Positions 1-7,980 of a stretch of 11,369 bases of DNA are shown here, in pieces. How positions within the stretch are numbered: position 1 is the first letter of the stretch; each line of letters begins with the position of its first letter. Source of the DNA: Pseudomonadota bacterium (GTDB lineage: Bacteria > Pseudomonadota > Gammaproteobacteria > Steroidobacterales > Steroidobacteraceae); the NCBI GenBank assembly GCA_021817875.1, contig JAKAFQ010000091.1, positions 1-11,369 of the forward strand, written 5' to 3'. The translations under genes were made by a program, and so were the position numbers. The notes below the pieces were generated by a model. It saw only the letters and a program-made list of their open reading frames with translations. It made no database searches and was not told where the DNA came from.

Positions 1-31
1 CGACCGATCGATACAGGGTGATTCCACGCAT
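1..31 (-). CDS. Start of a gene running off the left edge (partial, unknown product)
   Basis: An ATG on the minus strand at 31-29 is preceded by a strong Shine-Dalgarno stretch (GGAGGAGG, complement of about 36-43) at good spacing. The frame stays open to the window edge and begins MRGITLYRSV. It lies 87 bases downstream of the four-helix membrane protein gene on the same strand, so it could be the next gene of the msrA operon. Only ten complete codons are visible, so no family can be assigned. The call rests on the ribosome binding site and the strand arrangement and is tentative. Confidence 0.4.
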   Translation of the reverse strand, partial: MRGITLYRSV

Positions 32-46
32 GGCGGCCTCCTCCGG

Positions 47-60
47 ACCCCGCTCGGGGT
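47..60. repeat. 14-bp inverted repeat in the leader of the left-edge gene
   Basis: ACCCCG and CGGGGT flank a CT centre, giving a perfect six-base inverted repeat. In minus-strand RNA the hairpin would sit just upstream of the GGAGGAGG ribosome binding site of the left-edge gene, in the 87-base gap behind the membrane protein gene. No T-run follows, so it is not a classical terminator. It could modulate translation or be chance in GC-rich DNA. Confidence 0.25.
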
Positions 61-118
61 GCATTGCCGTAGACCTCGACGCACGCCGATCGTTCACGTT
101 GACCCGAGACCGCCGGAC

Positions 119-472
119 TCAGAGCACGTACGGAGAGATCACCATGCAGATCACGGTGACCGAAAGCAATACCGCGGCAATTCGCTGCGCGGTGACCGGT
201 GAGCGGCGCATCGCCCCCTGCACCCCCGCTGCGGCGACGGCGCACAGCGCCCCGAGCCCCAGGGTAAGGGCCATCGGGCCGTGCGCGCCGCGGATCGCGA
301 TGCCCCAGAGCGCCACGCCCGCCGCGACGGTCAGCGCCGCGGCCCACATCTGCGCTCGAAACAGCTTCGGTGTCAGCTCGAAGTACGAGTGGGTGAGCGC
401 GAGCGTCGAGCCGGCCCAGAACACGCCGCCGAGCGCGTGCAGCGACAGCAGGAACATCACGAGAATGCGCAT
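119..472 (-). CDS. Four-helix integral membrane protein, unknown function
   Basis: This 117-residue protein has four predicted transmembrane helices at about residues 1-26, 38-60, 66-86 and 98-115, with very short loops and no large soluble domain. The ATG at 472 is chosen because a good GGAGG ribosome binding site precedes it; the longer open frame upstream is read-through antisense to other reading frames inside msrA. The first helix holds the motif HALGGVFWAGSTLAL (His12), with His28 just after it. This faintly recalls CopD-like or DUF2269-type small membrane proteins, but I cannot assign a family. The gene starts 37 bases after the msrA stop on the same strand, so co-transcription is likely. 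A role in redox stress or membrane electron transfer beside MsrA is only a guess from position: histidines are not paired across different helices as expected for a b-type haem protein. Confidence 0.75.
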   Translation of the reverse strand: MRILVMFLLSLHALGGVFWAGSTLALTHSYFELTPKLFRAQMWAAALTVAAGVALWGIAIRGAHGPMALTLGLGALCAVAAAGVQGAMRRSPVTAQRIAAVLLSVTVICMVISPYVL

Positions 473-509
473 GAACAGCCTCCGATACGGTTGCGCAGCG
501 TCCCGCCGC

Positions 510-1148
510 TCAAATGGCCATTGAATAACGGACGCCGCAGCCGCCCAGCCCGCAATACCCGTCCGGGTTCTTCGCCAGGTACTGCTGGTGGTACGCCTCG
601 GCGTAGAAGAAGGTCGTCGCAGGCCGGATCTCGGTCGTGATGAGTCCGTGGCCGGCAGCCGTGAGCCGCGCCTGATAAACCGCCCGGGAGGCTTCCGCGA
701 TACGCTGCTGGGACTCGTCGAAGGTGTGGATGACCGAACGATACTGGGTACCGACGTCGGCACCCTGACGCATGCCTTGCGTGGGGTCGTGAGACTCCCA
801 GAACGCCTCGAGCAGGGCCTCGTAGGCGATGCGGTCGGGGTCGAAGACAACGCGGACGACCTCCGCGTGACCCGTCTGTCCCGTGCAGACTTCGCGGTAG
901 GTCGGGTTGGGCGTGAAGCCGCCCGCATATCCCACGGCGGTGCAGTACACGCCCGGCAACTGCCAATACAGCCGCTCAGCCCCCCAGAAACAGCCCAGCC
1001 CGAACACCGCCTCGCGCAGTCCCGCGGGAAACGGCGGCGCGATGCGCCGGCCGTTGACCGCGTGGAGCGGCGGCACTTCGAGCGGGATATCGCGGCCGGG
1101 CAGCGCCTCGGCGGCGGTGGGCAGCGCGGTCGTCTTCTGCGACGCCAT
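510..1148 (-). CDS. msrA: Peptide methionine sulfoxide reductase MsrA
   Basis: MsrA reduces the S-epimer of methionine sulfoxide, free or in proteins, using thioredoxin as the usual electron donor; it is a cytoplasmic oxidative-damage repair enzyme. The 212-residue product carries the signature GCFWGAE with catalytic Cys53, followed by the family pattern VGYAGG (72-77), TGHAEVV (92-98), the FDP and YHQQYL blocks, and a glycine-rich tail GYCGLGG with Cys199. Length equals that of E. coli MsrA, including an N-terminal extension of about 50 residues before the active site. The ATG at 1148 has a clear GGAGG ribosome binding site (complement of 1155-1159); an extension to 1199 has no such site. 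The second C-terminal cysteine is Cys204, five residues after Cys199, whereas in E. coli the recycling cysteines (198 and 206) are eight apart, so the recycling geometry may differ. It heads a probable operon with the membrane protein downstream. Confidence 0.96.
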   Translation of the reverse strand: MASQKTTALPTAAEALPGRDIPLEVPPLHAVNGRRIAPPFPAGLREAVFGLGCFWGAERLYWQLPGVYCTAVGYAGGFTPNPTYREVCTGQTGHAEVVRVVFDPDRIAYEALLEAFWESHDPTQGMRQGADVGTQYRSVIHTFDESQQRIAEASRAVYQARLTAAGHGLITTEIRPATTFFYAEAYHQQYLAKNPDGYCGLGGCGVRYSMAI

Positions 1149-1154
1149 GGTGAA

Positions 1155-1173
1155 CCTCCGATACGTATCATAC
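1155..1173. promoter_or_regulatory. Candidate divergent promoter/operator and RBS upstream of msrA
   Basis: The 68-base gap between msrA and the divergent small gene holds an AT-rich island in GC-rich DNA. GATACGTATC at 1160-1169 is a perfect 10-bp palindrome, overlapping a further near-symmetric GTATCATAC (1165-1173). TATGAT on the minus strand (1172-1167) matches the sigma70 -10 hexamer at five of six bases, as does TATCAT on the plus strand (1166-1171). No convincing -35 box is visible for either direction. With the minus-strand -10, transcription would start close to 1160, leaving a leader of about 12 bases that contains GGAGG for msrA. The palindrome could be an operator, but no known regulator site is recognised. 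Confidence 0.35.
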
Positions 1174-1216
1174 CGGCTTGCGCCTGTGAGGGCTCCCACC
1201 TTAAGCTTCGCGCGCC

Positions 1217-1483
1217 ATGGGAATCAGCCAGCCACAGAACCTCAGAGTGTCCCCGGTCGAGCAGCAGCGGCCCTACGGCGTGCGCGTCAGCCTTCCCTCC
1301 GGTGACCCGTTCCGCAAGCTCCTCGGCCCCGAGTGGCACCGTGTCCACTGGTATGCCACCCCTGCGGAGCGGGACGCCGCGCTCGCCGAAATGAGCCACC
1401 GCCACCTGTACTCCCGCTCCGGCGACAAACCCGCCCTGGTCTTCGAGAAGGTCGAGAAGCTGGTCGAGAGCCGCGGCCTGTAA
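1217..1483 (+). CDS. Small hypothetical protein (88 aa)
   Basis: This 88-residue soluble protein has no signal peptide or membrane helix. The sequence is rich in charged and aromatic residues, with the stretches [19 protein letters not shown] (about 30-48) and [17 protein letters not shown] (about 51-67), and ends in a lysine/glutamate-rich helix containing FEKVEKLVE. The composition looks like a genuine folded protein rather than the arginine/alanine/proline-rich shadow frames nearby, which is the main reason for calling it. The ATG at 1217 has no good Shine-Dalgarno sequence. It is divergent from msrA and convergent with the patatin gene, whose stop lies 26 bases past its own. I do not recognise a named domain; it resembles conserved hypothetical proteins seen in gammaproteobacteria, but that is impression only. 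Confidence 0.7.
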   Translation: MGISQPQNLRVSPVEQQRPYGVRVSLPSGDPFRKLLGPEWHRVHWYATPAERDAALAEMSHRHLYSRSGDKPALVFEKVEKLVESRGL

Positions 1484-1509
1484 CACCCGCCCGCCTGCGC
1501 CCCCGCTCG

Positions 1510-3864
1510 TCAGAACGTGCGGCCCAGGAACAGATAGAACGCCTGGTGGCCGTGCTCATCGAAGCCGCTGCCGAGGTAGACCGGCCCGAGGAAGGTGTCC
1601 AGGCCGATGAACACACTGGCGTCCTTGCGCAGCGTGTTCCAGCGGACCTCGCTCATGTTCTGCCACACGTTGCCTGCCTCGAGCGACATCCCGAGATACA
1701 CCGGCACGTCGAGATAGCCCGGTCCGCCGCGGTCGATCTTGCGGTACAGCATCAGCCGGGCGATGCCATAGTGCGGCCCGTACAGTGAGTACTGCTTCAG
1801 TCCCGACAGGTTGAGAAAGCCGCCGAGCGGGAATTCCATGCGCAGGTCGGTGGCGCGGTTGAGCAGACTGCCGCCGGAAGCGGAGAACGCCAGGGTGTTG
1901 CGGTCACGCCAGGTGTGGGCCGCCAGGAAATTGAACGTCACCCGGTTGTAGCTCGACCGCGCGCCGATCACCTGGTGTGCGCTGCTCCACTGCAGCGACG
2001 CCTGTTCGCCGGAGTGCGGGAAGTTGATGTTGTCGAGGGTATCGTAGCTGAAGCGCAGAAAATAACTGAGCGAGCCGAACGCCTGCAGAGCCGGGAACGG
2101 CAGCAGCGGATCGGCCGGGTCGCCGACGGTGAGCCGCGTATGACCCTCCTCGCGATAGACTCCGGCGCGCACCTCGCCCCAGTCGCTGAACTGCTTACCG
2201 AGATCGAGACCGTAGCGGAAGGTGTGCACCCGGTACACGGCACGCTCGCTCTGGCCGACCAGAAACGGCAGGTCGCTCGCCTCGACCGACACGTGCGGCG
2301 TCACGAACCAGCCGGAGAACTTCGAGAACGGCAGATACACCTCGGTCGCGAGCCGCGAGGTCTGACCGATCTCTCCGTCGGTGACCCACTCCCCGCCGGA
2401 GCGGGTGATCTCGGACATCACGTAGCGGGCGGCCGCCTCGTAAGTGGCGTCGCCGGAGAAATCATCACGCAGGCTCAGGCCGACACGCAGGTAGTTCGGA
2501 CCGATCGAGGCGCCGCGCGCGTCGATCAGCAGTCCGTAGCGCGCTCCACGGCGCACCAGCTGGTAATCGAGCGTGTCGAGCCCGCCCAGGCCATAGAGCG
2601 TGGTGATGCGCCGGGCGATCGCATCGGGGCTCAGCCGCTTGCCGACCATGTCGCCGAACAGTCTTTCGATCGGCTTGGAGAACTGCCGCGAGCCGGTCTC
2701 GACCTCGACGAAGGCGATGCGCGGGGGGGCCCGGCGCAGCGCCGCGCGGCGGCGCTGGTAACGGCGATACTGCGCCGGACTCACCGACAGCGCCTCGAGG
2801 CGCCTGCGCATCTTCCAGGCGGCCGCCTCGCCGAGGGCGAGCAACCGGTTCACGTTGCCGAAATCGAACGAGGAGATCCCCTGCAGGTTCGGGCGGATGA
2901 GTATGTCGTGCGGCCCGAGGGTCGCAAGCTCACGCGCCGAGCGGCGCTGCATGAGAATCGCGAGGGTCTGGGCGCTGATGCCCGCCACGCCGTTCAGCCG
3001 CGAGGGCGGTCGCAACGGGTAGCTCACGTCGACGACGATCAGCACGTTGACGCCCATTGCGCGCGCAATGTCGATCGGCACGTTGTCCGACAAGCCGCCG
3101 TCGATCAGCAGCCGTCCGTTGCGCGGCACGGGCGCGAACACCCCCGGGGCGGACATGCTGGCGCGCATCGCGCTCGTCAGGTCCCCCGAGGCCATCACCA
3201 CCTCCCGGCCGGTGGCCAGATCGGTCGCCACCGCGCGAAATGGTGTCGGCAGATCATTGAAGTTCGTGATGCGCGCCACCGGCAAGGTCAGGCGGCGCAG
3301 GATCTCGGTGAGGCTCTGGCCCTCGATCAGTCCCTGGGGCAACACCAGATGCCACCCTTTGACGCCGACCGGGAAATGCACCAGGAAGTTCTCGTCCTCC
3401 TCCTTGCGGCGCAGCGTCAGGTCCTGGCGCGGCGGCTGGTCGCGGAACGCTTCCTGCCAGTTCAGGGACTTCACCATGGCCTCGATCTGCTTCGGGGTCA
3501 GACCGCTGGCATACAGTCCGCCCACCACCGCGCCCATGCTGGTTCCGGCGATGGCATCGATCGGTATCCGCAGCTTCTGCAACACCCGCAGCACGCCAAT
3601 GTGGGCAATGCCGCGCGCCCCGCCGCCGGAAAGCACCAGTCCGATCCGCAGGCGGGCGGGAGCCCCGGATGTGCCCGCACCGAGGGCGGCCGCGCGCTTA
3701 GGGCGACCCGGTCCGGCGGCCGCCCCCGGCAGGACATAGATCCCGGATCGCAGCGGCGCCACCGCGCCCGAGCGTGCCACGGCGTGGCGCACCGGCAGCA
3801 GCCCCAGGCACAGCGCCAGGCCCAGCATCCCGAGCCGGATCCCGGCCGTCTGTGAGCAGTTCAT
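1510..3864 (-). CDS. Patatin-like phospholipase with POTRA and outer-membrane beta-barrel (PlpD-like, type Vd)
   Basis: This 784-residue protein has three parts after a signal peptide (hydrophobic core about residues 9-24, likely cleavage near VRHAVA). The patatin lipase domain (about 73-320) shows the oxyanion-hole motif GGGARG (80-85), the nucleophile elbow GTSMG with Ser109, and the catalytic-dyad DGG with Asp255, so the hydrolase should be active. A POTRA-like segment follows at about 382-451, then a C-terminal region of alternating hydrophobic strands to the end, closing with FLGRTF and a terminal phenylalanine as is usual for Omp85-family barrels. This is the architecture of Pseudomonas aeruginosa PlpD, in which a phospholipase A1 is exported through its own 16-strand barrel. 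The ATG at 3864 is preferred over TTG at 3891, because the signal peptide then begins normally; its Shine-Dalgarno is weak. Divergent from the TPR gene, with 125 bases between them. Whether the lipase is released or stays on the surface cannot be told. Confidence 0.93.
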   Translation of the reverse strand: MNCSQTAGIRLGMLGLALCLGLLPVRHAVARSGAVAPLRSGIYVLPGAAAGPGRPKRAAALGAGTSGAPARLRIGLVLSGGGARGIAHIGVLRVLQKLRIPIDAIAGTSMGAVVGGLYASGLTPKQIEAMVKSLNWQEAFRDQPPRQDLTLRRKEEDENFLVHFPVGVKGWHLVLPQGLIEGQSLTEILRRLTLPVARITNFNDLPTPFRAVATDLATGREVVMASGDLTSAMRASMSAPGVFAPVPRNGRLLIDGGLSDNVPIDIARAMGVNVLIVVDVSYPLRPPSRLNGVAGISAQTLAILMQRRSARELATLGPHDILIRPNLQGISSFDFGNVNRLLALGEAAAWKMRRRLEALSVSPAQYRRYQRRRAALRRAPPRIAFVEVETGSRQFSKPIERLFGDMVGKRLSPDAIARRITTLYGLGGLDTLDYQLVRRGARYGLLIDARGASIGPNYLRVGLSLRDDFSGDATYEAAARYVMSEITRSGGEWVTDGEIGQTSRLATEVYLPFSKFSGWFVTPHVSVEASDLPFLVGQSERAVYRVHTFRYGLDLGKQFSDWGEVRAGVYREEGHTRLTVGDPADPLLPFPALQAFGSLSYFLRFSYDTLDNINFPHSGEQASLQWSSAHQVIGARSSYNRVTFNFLAAHTWRDRNTLAFSASGGSLLNRATDLRMEFPLGGFLNLSGLKQYSLYGPHYGIARLMLYRKIDRGGPGYLDVPVYLGMSLEAGNVWQNMSEVRWNTLRKDASVFIGLDTFLGPVYLGSGFDEHGHQAFYLFLGRTF

Positions 3865-3989
3865 GGATTTTCCGGCAGCAGAACACGTCAAAATAGGGGC
3901 CAGAATATCAGTATCCCGCCCCGTCCTCCCGCCCCCCCGGCAACGGGCGCGAGATCCGGTCCGCCCGATGCGGTAGCATAGTCGGCTCC

Positions 3990-4730
3990 ATGACGTATCT
4001 GCTGTACGCCGCCCTACCCTATCTCCTCTCGCTGGGTCTGATCGTCCACTGCATCAAGACCGGCCGCAACTGGATCTGGGTCTGGGTGATGTTGTTCCTG
4101 CCGATGATCGGCGCCCTGGCCTACTTTGTGGTGGAGATCCTGCCGGAGCTGTTCCGCAGCCACACCGCCCGGAACACCGCGCGTGGCCTGAAGAAGGCCA
4201 TGGACCCCTTCGCCGATCTGCGCCGCTTCGCGAACGAAGCCGAGCTCATCGGCAACGTGGCGAGCCGTCAGCGCTATGCCGAGGAGCTCACCCAGCACGG
4301 CCGCCATGCCGAAGCCATCGAGCAGTACCGGCAGACGCTCACCGGCCTGTACGAGCACGACCCCAATCTCATGCTGGGGCTGGCCCGCGCGCAGTTCGGC
4401 GACGGCGCGGCCTCCGCGGCGCGGGCGACCCTGGAGGAGCTGGTCCGCCGCAACCCCGACTTCCAGTCGCCGGAGCGCCACCTGCTCTACGCCCGTTCGC
4501 TCGAAGCCGAAGGCAACATCACCCGGGCGCTGGAAGAATACCGCACCCTGGCACACGCCTACCCCGGGGCCGAGGCCGCGGTGCGCTACGCGCAGCTGCT
4601 CGATCGGCAGGGACAGCGCGATGAGGCGCGCAAGGTGGCCCAGGACCTGCTCGACCAGGCCCGGGTTTCCCCGCAGCACTACCGTCGCACCCAGCGCGCC
4701 TGGCTCGACGCGGCGCAACGGCTGCTGTAG
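3990..4730 (+). CDS. Membrane-anchored TPR protein with PLDc_N-type N-terminus
   Basis: This 246-residue protein starts with two transmembrane helices (about residues 4-21 and 29-50) in a tryptophan-rich arrangement, GRNWIWVWVMLFLPMIGAL, like the PLDc_N segment found at the front of cardiolipin synthases. No HKD phospholipase motif follows, so it is not a synthase. The rest (about 90-246) is helical, with TPR-like repeats such as RYAEELTQHGRHAEAIEQYR, LLYARSLEAEGNITRALEEY and RYAQLLDRQGQRDEARKVA. Such proteins are usually protein-interaction scaffolds on the inner membrane; the partner is unknown. The ATG at 3990 has no strong Shine-Dalgarno sequence. The gene is divergent from the patatin-barrel gene and convergent with the lig operon, whose last stop is 69 bases away. 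A functional link to the outer-membrane lipase is possible from position but unproven. Confidence 0.85.
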   Translation: MTYLLYAALPYLLSLGLIVHCIKTGRNWIWVWVMLFLPMIGALAYFVVEILPELFRSHTARNTARGLKKAMDPFADLRRFANEAELIGNVASRQRYAEELTQHGRHAEAIEQYRQTLTGLYEHDPNLMLGLARAQFGDGAASAARATLEELVRRNPDFQSPERHLLYARSLEAEGNITRALEEYRTLAHAYPGAEAAVRYAQLLDRQGQRDEARKVAQDLLDQARVSPQHYRRTQRAWLDAAQRLL

Positions 4731-4775
4731 CGCCGCCACCCGGGGCGTTGCACCCCGCATCTCCCCGCACCGTCG

Positions 4776-4792
4776 GGCCGGACCCTCCGGCC
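4776..4792. terminator. GC-rich hairpin between convergent genes (candidate terminator)
   Basis: GGCCGGA at 4776-4782 and TCCGGCC at 4786-4792 form a perfect 7-bp stem with a CCC loop, in the 69-base gap between the convergent ends of the TPR gene and ligC. A second, weaker 5-bp hairpin (CGGGG at 4741-4745, CCCCG at 4753-4757) lies beside it. Neither is followed by a T-run on either strand, so intrinsic termination is doubtful. Position at the shared 3' ends is the main argument that it stops transcription or protects the transcript ends. Confidence 0.35.
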
Positions 4793-4799
4793 GGCCGGA

Positions 4800-5762
4800 T
4801 CAGCCCGCGGCCTGCGCGAGCTGCCGTTCCAACCCCCCCAGCACCCGGTAACAGGGCAGCACCTGGGCGAGGCTGGCGTTGGGCTCGCGTTTCTCGCGGA
4901 TGGCCGCCACGAACTCCCGGTCCTGCAGCTCGATGCCGTTCATCGAAACATCCACGCCGGAGACGTCGATCCGGTTGTCCTTGCCGTCGAACAGGTCATC
5001 GTACCGGGCGATGTAGGTGCCGTTGTCACAGATGTAGCGGAAGTAGGTGCCGAGCGGACCGTCGTTGTTGAACGAAAGAGACAGGGTGCAGATCGCGCCC
5101 GTGCGGCTGCGGAGCTGGATCGACAGGTCCATGGCGATGCCGAGCTCGGGATGGATCGGTCCCTGCAGGGCGTTCGCGGCCGTGATCTCGCCGCTCTGAT
5201 AGGCGAACAGATCCACGGTATGCGCGGCGTGGTGCCACAGGAGGTGATCGGTCCAGGAGCGCGGCTGACCGAGCGCGTTGATGTTCCTGCGGCGGAAGAA
5301 ATACGTCTGCACGTCCATCTGCTGAACGTTGAGCTCTCCGGAGAGAATCTTCCGGTGTACCCACTGATGGCTGGGGTTGAAACGGCGGGTATGCCCGACC
5401 ATGACGATCCTGCCCGCGGCCTTCTGCGCCCGCGCCACGTCCTCGGCAGCCGCGAGACTGTCGGCGAGCGGGATCTCCACCTGCACGTGCTTGCCCGCCT
5501 CGAGGCAGGCGATGGCTTGCGAGGCGTGGATCTGCGTCGGTGTGCACAGAATGACCGCATCGACCTCGGGACGCGCAAGCGCTTCCTTGAGCTCCGTGGT
5601 CACGTGGGCAATGCCATAGCGCGCGGCGACCTCGCGGGTCGATTGCAGGGTTCGGCCGACCAGCGATACCACCTGAACGTCCGGGATGTTGCGCAGCCCG
5701 TCGAGGTGCTTGATGCCGAAGGCGCCGGCACCGGCCAGCGCGAGTCTGATCGTCTGAGTCAT
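4800..5762 (-). CDS. ligC: 4-carboxy-2-hydroxymuconate-6-semialdehyde dehydrogenase (LigC/PmdC)
   Basis: This enzyme oxidises the hemiacetal form of the ring-cleavage product CHMS to 2-pyrone-4,6-dicarboxylate with NAD(P)+, the step right after LigAB. The 320-residue protein is a Gfo/Idh/MocA-family oxidoreductase. It has an N-terminal Rossmann fold with GAGAFG (11-16), the CTPTQIH loop (73-79), and VEIPLA (95-100), where most family members have EKP. A C-terminal mixed alpha/beta domain carries WHHAAHTVD (176-184). Length fits characterised LigC and PmdC (about 315-320). The ATG at 5762 has a GGAGAAG ribosome binding site and starts 25 bases after the ligB stop; the extension to 5876 lies inside ligB and is rejected. 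It is the last gene of the operon. The family alone is broad; the specific call rests on the pathway context and on sequence resemblance to LigC. Confidence 0.93.
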   Translation of the reverse strand: MTQTIRLALAGAGAFGIKHLDGLRNIPDVQVVSLVGRTLQSTREVAARYGIAHVTTELKEALARPEVDAVILCTPTQIHASQAIACLEAGKHVQVEIPLADSLAAAEDVARAQKAAGRIVMVGHTRRFNPSHQWVHRKILSGELNVQQMDVQTYFFRRRNINALGQPRSWTDHLLWHHAAHTVDLFAYQSGEITAANALQGPIHPELGIAMDLSIQLRSRTGAICTLSLSFNNDGPLGTYFRYICDNGTYIARYDDLFDGKDNRIDVSGVDVSMNGIELQDREFVAAIREKREPNASLAQVLPCYRVLGGLERQLAQAAG

Positions 5763-5787
5763 ATCGTCTTCTCCGCAACAGGCTGTC

Positions 5788-7022
<1,235 letters not shown>

Positions 7023-7036
7023 ACCGTCGCCTCGGG

Positions 7037-7969
7037 TCAGGTTTCTTCGGGCCAATAGAGCCGCATCGGGTTGTCCACCAGGAGCCTGCGCTGTGCCGCG
7101 GCACTCCGCGCGATGTGCGGGATGAAATCGACCAGCAGCCCATCATCGGGCATGTGGTTCTTGAGATTGGGATGGGGCCAGTCGCTGCCCCAGAGCACCC
7201 GGTCGGGGAAGGTCTCGACGAGATGCCGGGCAAAGGGCACCACGTCGCGGTAGGCCTCACGCTCGCCGTCGAGCGCCGGCGGTCCGGCGACGCTCAACCG
7301 TTCCGGGCAGGACACCTTGCACCAGACATTGGGGTGCTCGCGCATCAGCCGCACGAACCGCTGGAACTGCGGCCCCTGCACCGGCTCTCTGACGTCCGGC
7401 CGGCCCATGTGATCGACCACCACCGTGGTGGGCAGGGCGGTGAAGAAATCCCACAGCTCCGCCAGGTCCGCCGCCTCGAAATACACCACCACGTGCCAGC
7501 CGAGCGGCGCGATGCGCGCGGCGATTTCCATCAACTCCTCGCGCGGCGTGAAATCCACCAGGCGCTTGAGGAAATTGAAGCGCACCCCGCGCACCCCGCT
7601 GGCGTGCAGACTCTCGAGCTCCGGGTCGGTGACACTGCGACGCACGGTTGCCACACCGCGCGCGCGCCCGCCGGAATGGATCAGCGCATCCACCATCGCC
7701 CGGTTGTCCGCCCCGTGACAGGTGGCCTGCACCACCACGTTGCGCGCAAAGCCCAGATGATCCCGCAAGGCGTACAGCTGCCGTTTGCTGGCGTCGCACG
7801 GGGTGTATTTGCGCTCCGGCGCATAGGGGAACTCCGCGCCCGGACCGAAGACGTGACAGTGGGCATCGACCGCGCCCGGCGGCGGCACGAACCGCGGCTT
7901 GGAGGGCTGCGGATACCAATCGAGCCAGCCGGGTGATTTCGTGAAGGCCTGGTGGTGTGCAGTAGTCAT
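7037..7969 (-). CDS. ligI: 2-pyrone-4,6-dicarboxylate hydrolase (LigI/PmdD)
   Basis: LigI hydrolyses the lactone 2-pyrone-4,6-dicarboxylate to 4-oxalomesaconate, the third step of the pathway. It is an amidohydrolase-superfamily barrel that works without a bound metal. The 310-residue protein has the N-terminal HCHVFGP with His37 and His39, VRFNFLKRL (about 129-137) with arginines suited to bind the substrate carboxylates, VVVDHMGRP with His187, and WGSDWPHPN with Asp263. These correspond to the His31/His33/His180/Asp248 set of Sphingobium LigI, with a small N-terminal offset. The ATG at 7969 follows the DUF1932 stop by 11 bases and has only a weak ribosome binding site, so coupling to the upstream gene is likely. 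The much longer open frame, up to 8653, runs antisense-frame inside the upstream gene and is not used. Confidence 0.95.
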   Translation of the reverse strand: MTTAHHQAFTKSPGWLDWYPQPSKPRFVPPPGAVDAHCHVFGPGAEFPYAPERKYTPCDASKRQLYALRDHLGFARNVVVQATCHGADNRAMVDALIHSGGRARGVATVRRSVTDPELESLHASGVRGVRFNFLKRLVDFTPREELMEIAARIAPLGWHVVVYFEAADLAELWDFFTALPTTVVVDHMGRPDVREPVQGPQFQRFVRLMREHPNVWCKVSCPERLSVAGPPALDGEREAYRDVVPFARHLVETFPDRVLWGSDWPHPNLKNHMPDDGLLVDFIPHIARSAAAQRRLLVDNPMRLYWPEET

Positions 7970-7980
7970 GGGCTTCGAGA

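Noticed and set aside
588..1394. Plus-strand frame opposite msrA
   Set aside because: Antisense shadow of msrA; biased composition and no motif.
119..1486. 455-codon minus-strand frame ending in the membrane protein
   Set aside because: Only its last 117 codons, from the ATG at 472 with a good ribosome binding site, look like a protein. The upstream part is an alternative frame of msrA and the antisense of the 88-residue gene.
2725..2760. Very GC-rich stretch with inverted-repeat character
   Set aside because: It encodes an Arg/Ala-rich linker just before the POTRA domain of the patatin-barrel protein; codon content explains it.
1915..3855. 646-codon open frame on the plus strand, opposite the patatin-barrel gene
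   Set aside because: The translation is rich in Arg, His, Ala, Gly and Gln with no domain, as expected from the antisense of a GC-rich gene. The minus-strand gene has clear catalytic motifs, a signal peptide and a barrel.
3900..3989. Promoter for the TPR gene (TAGCAT near 3973)
   Set aside because: It has a weak -10 resemblance and no -35 at proper spacing, so it is not listed as a feature.
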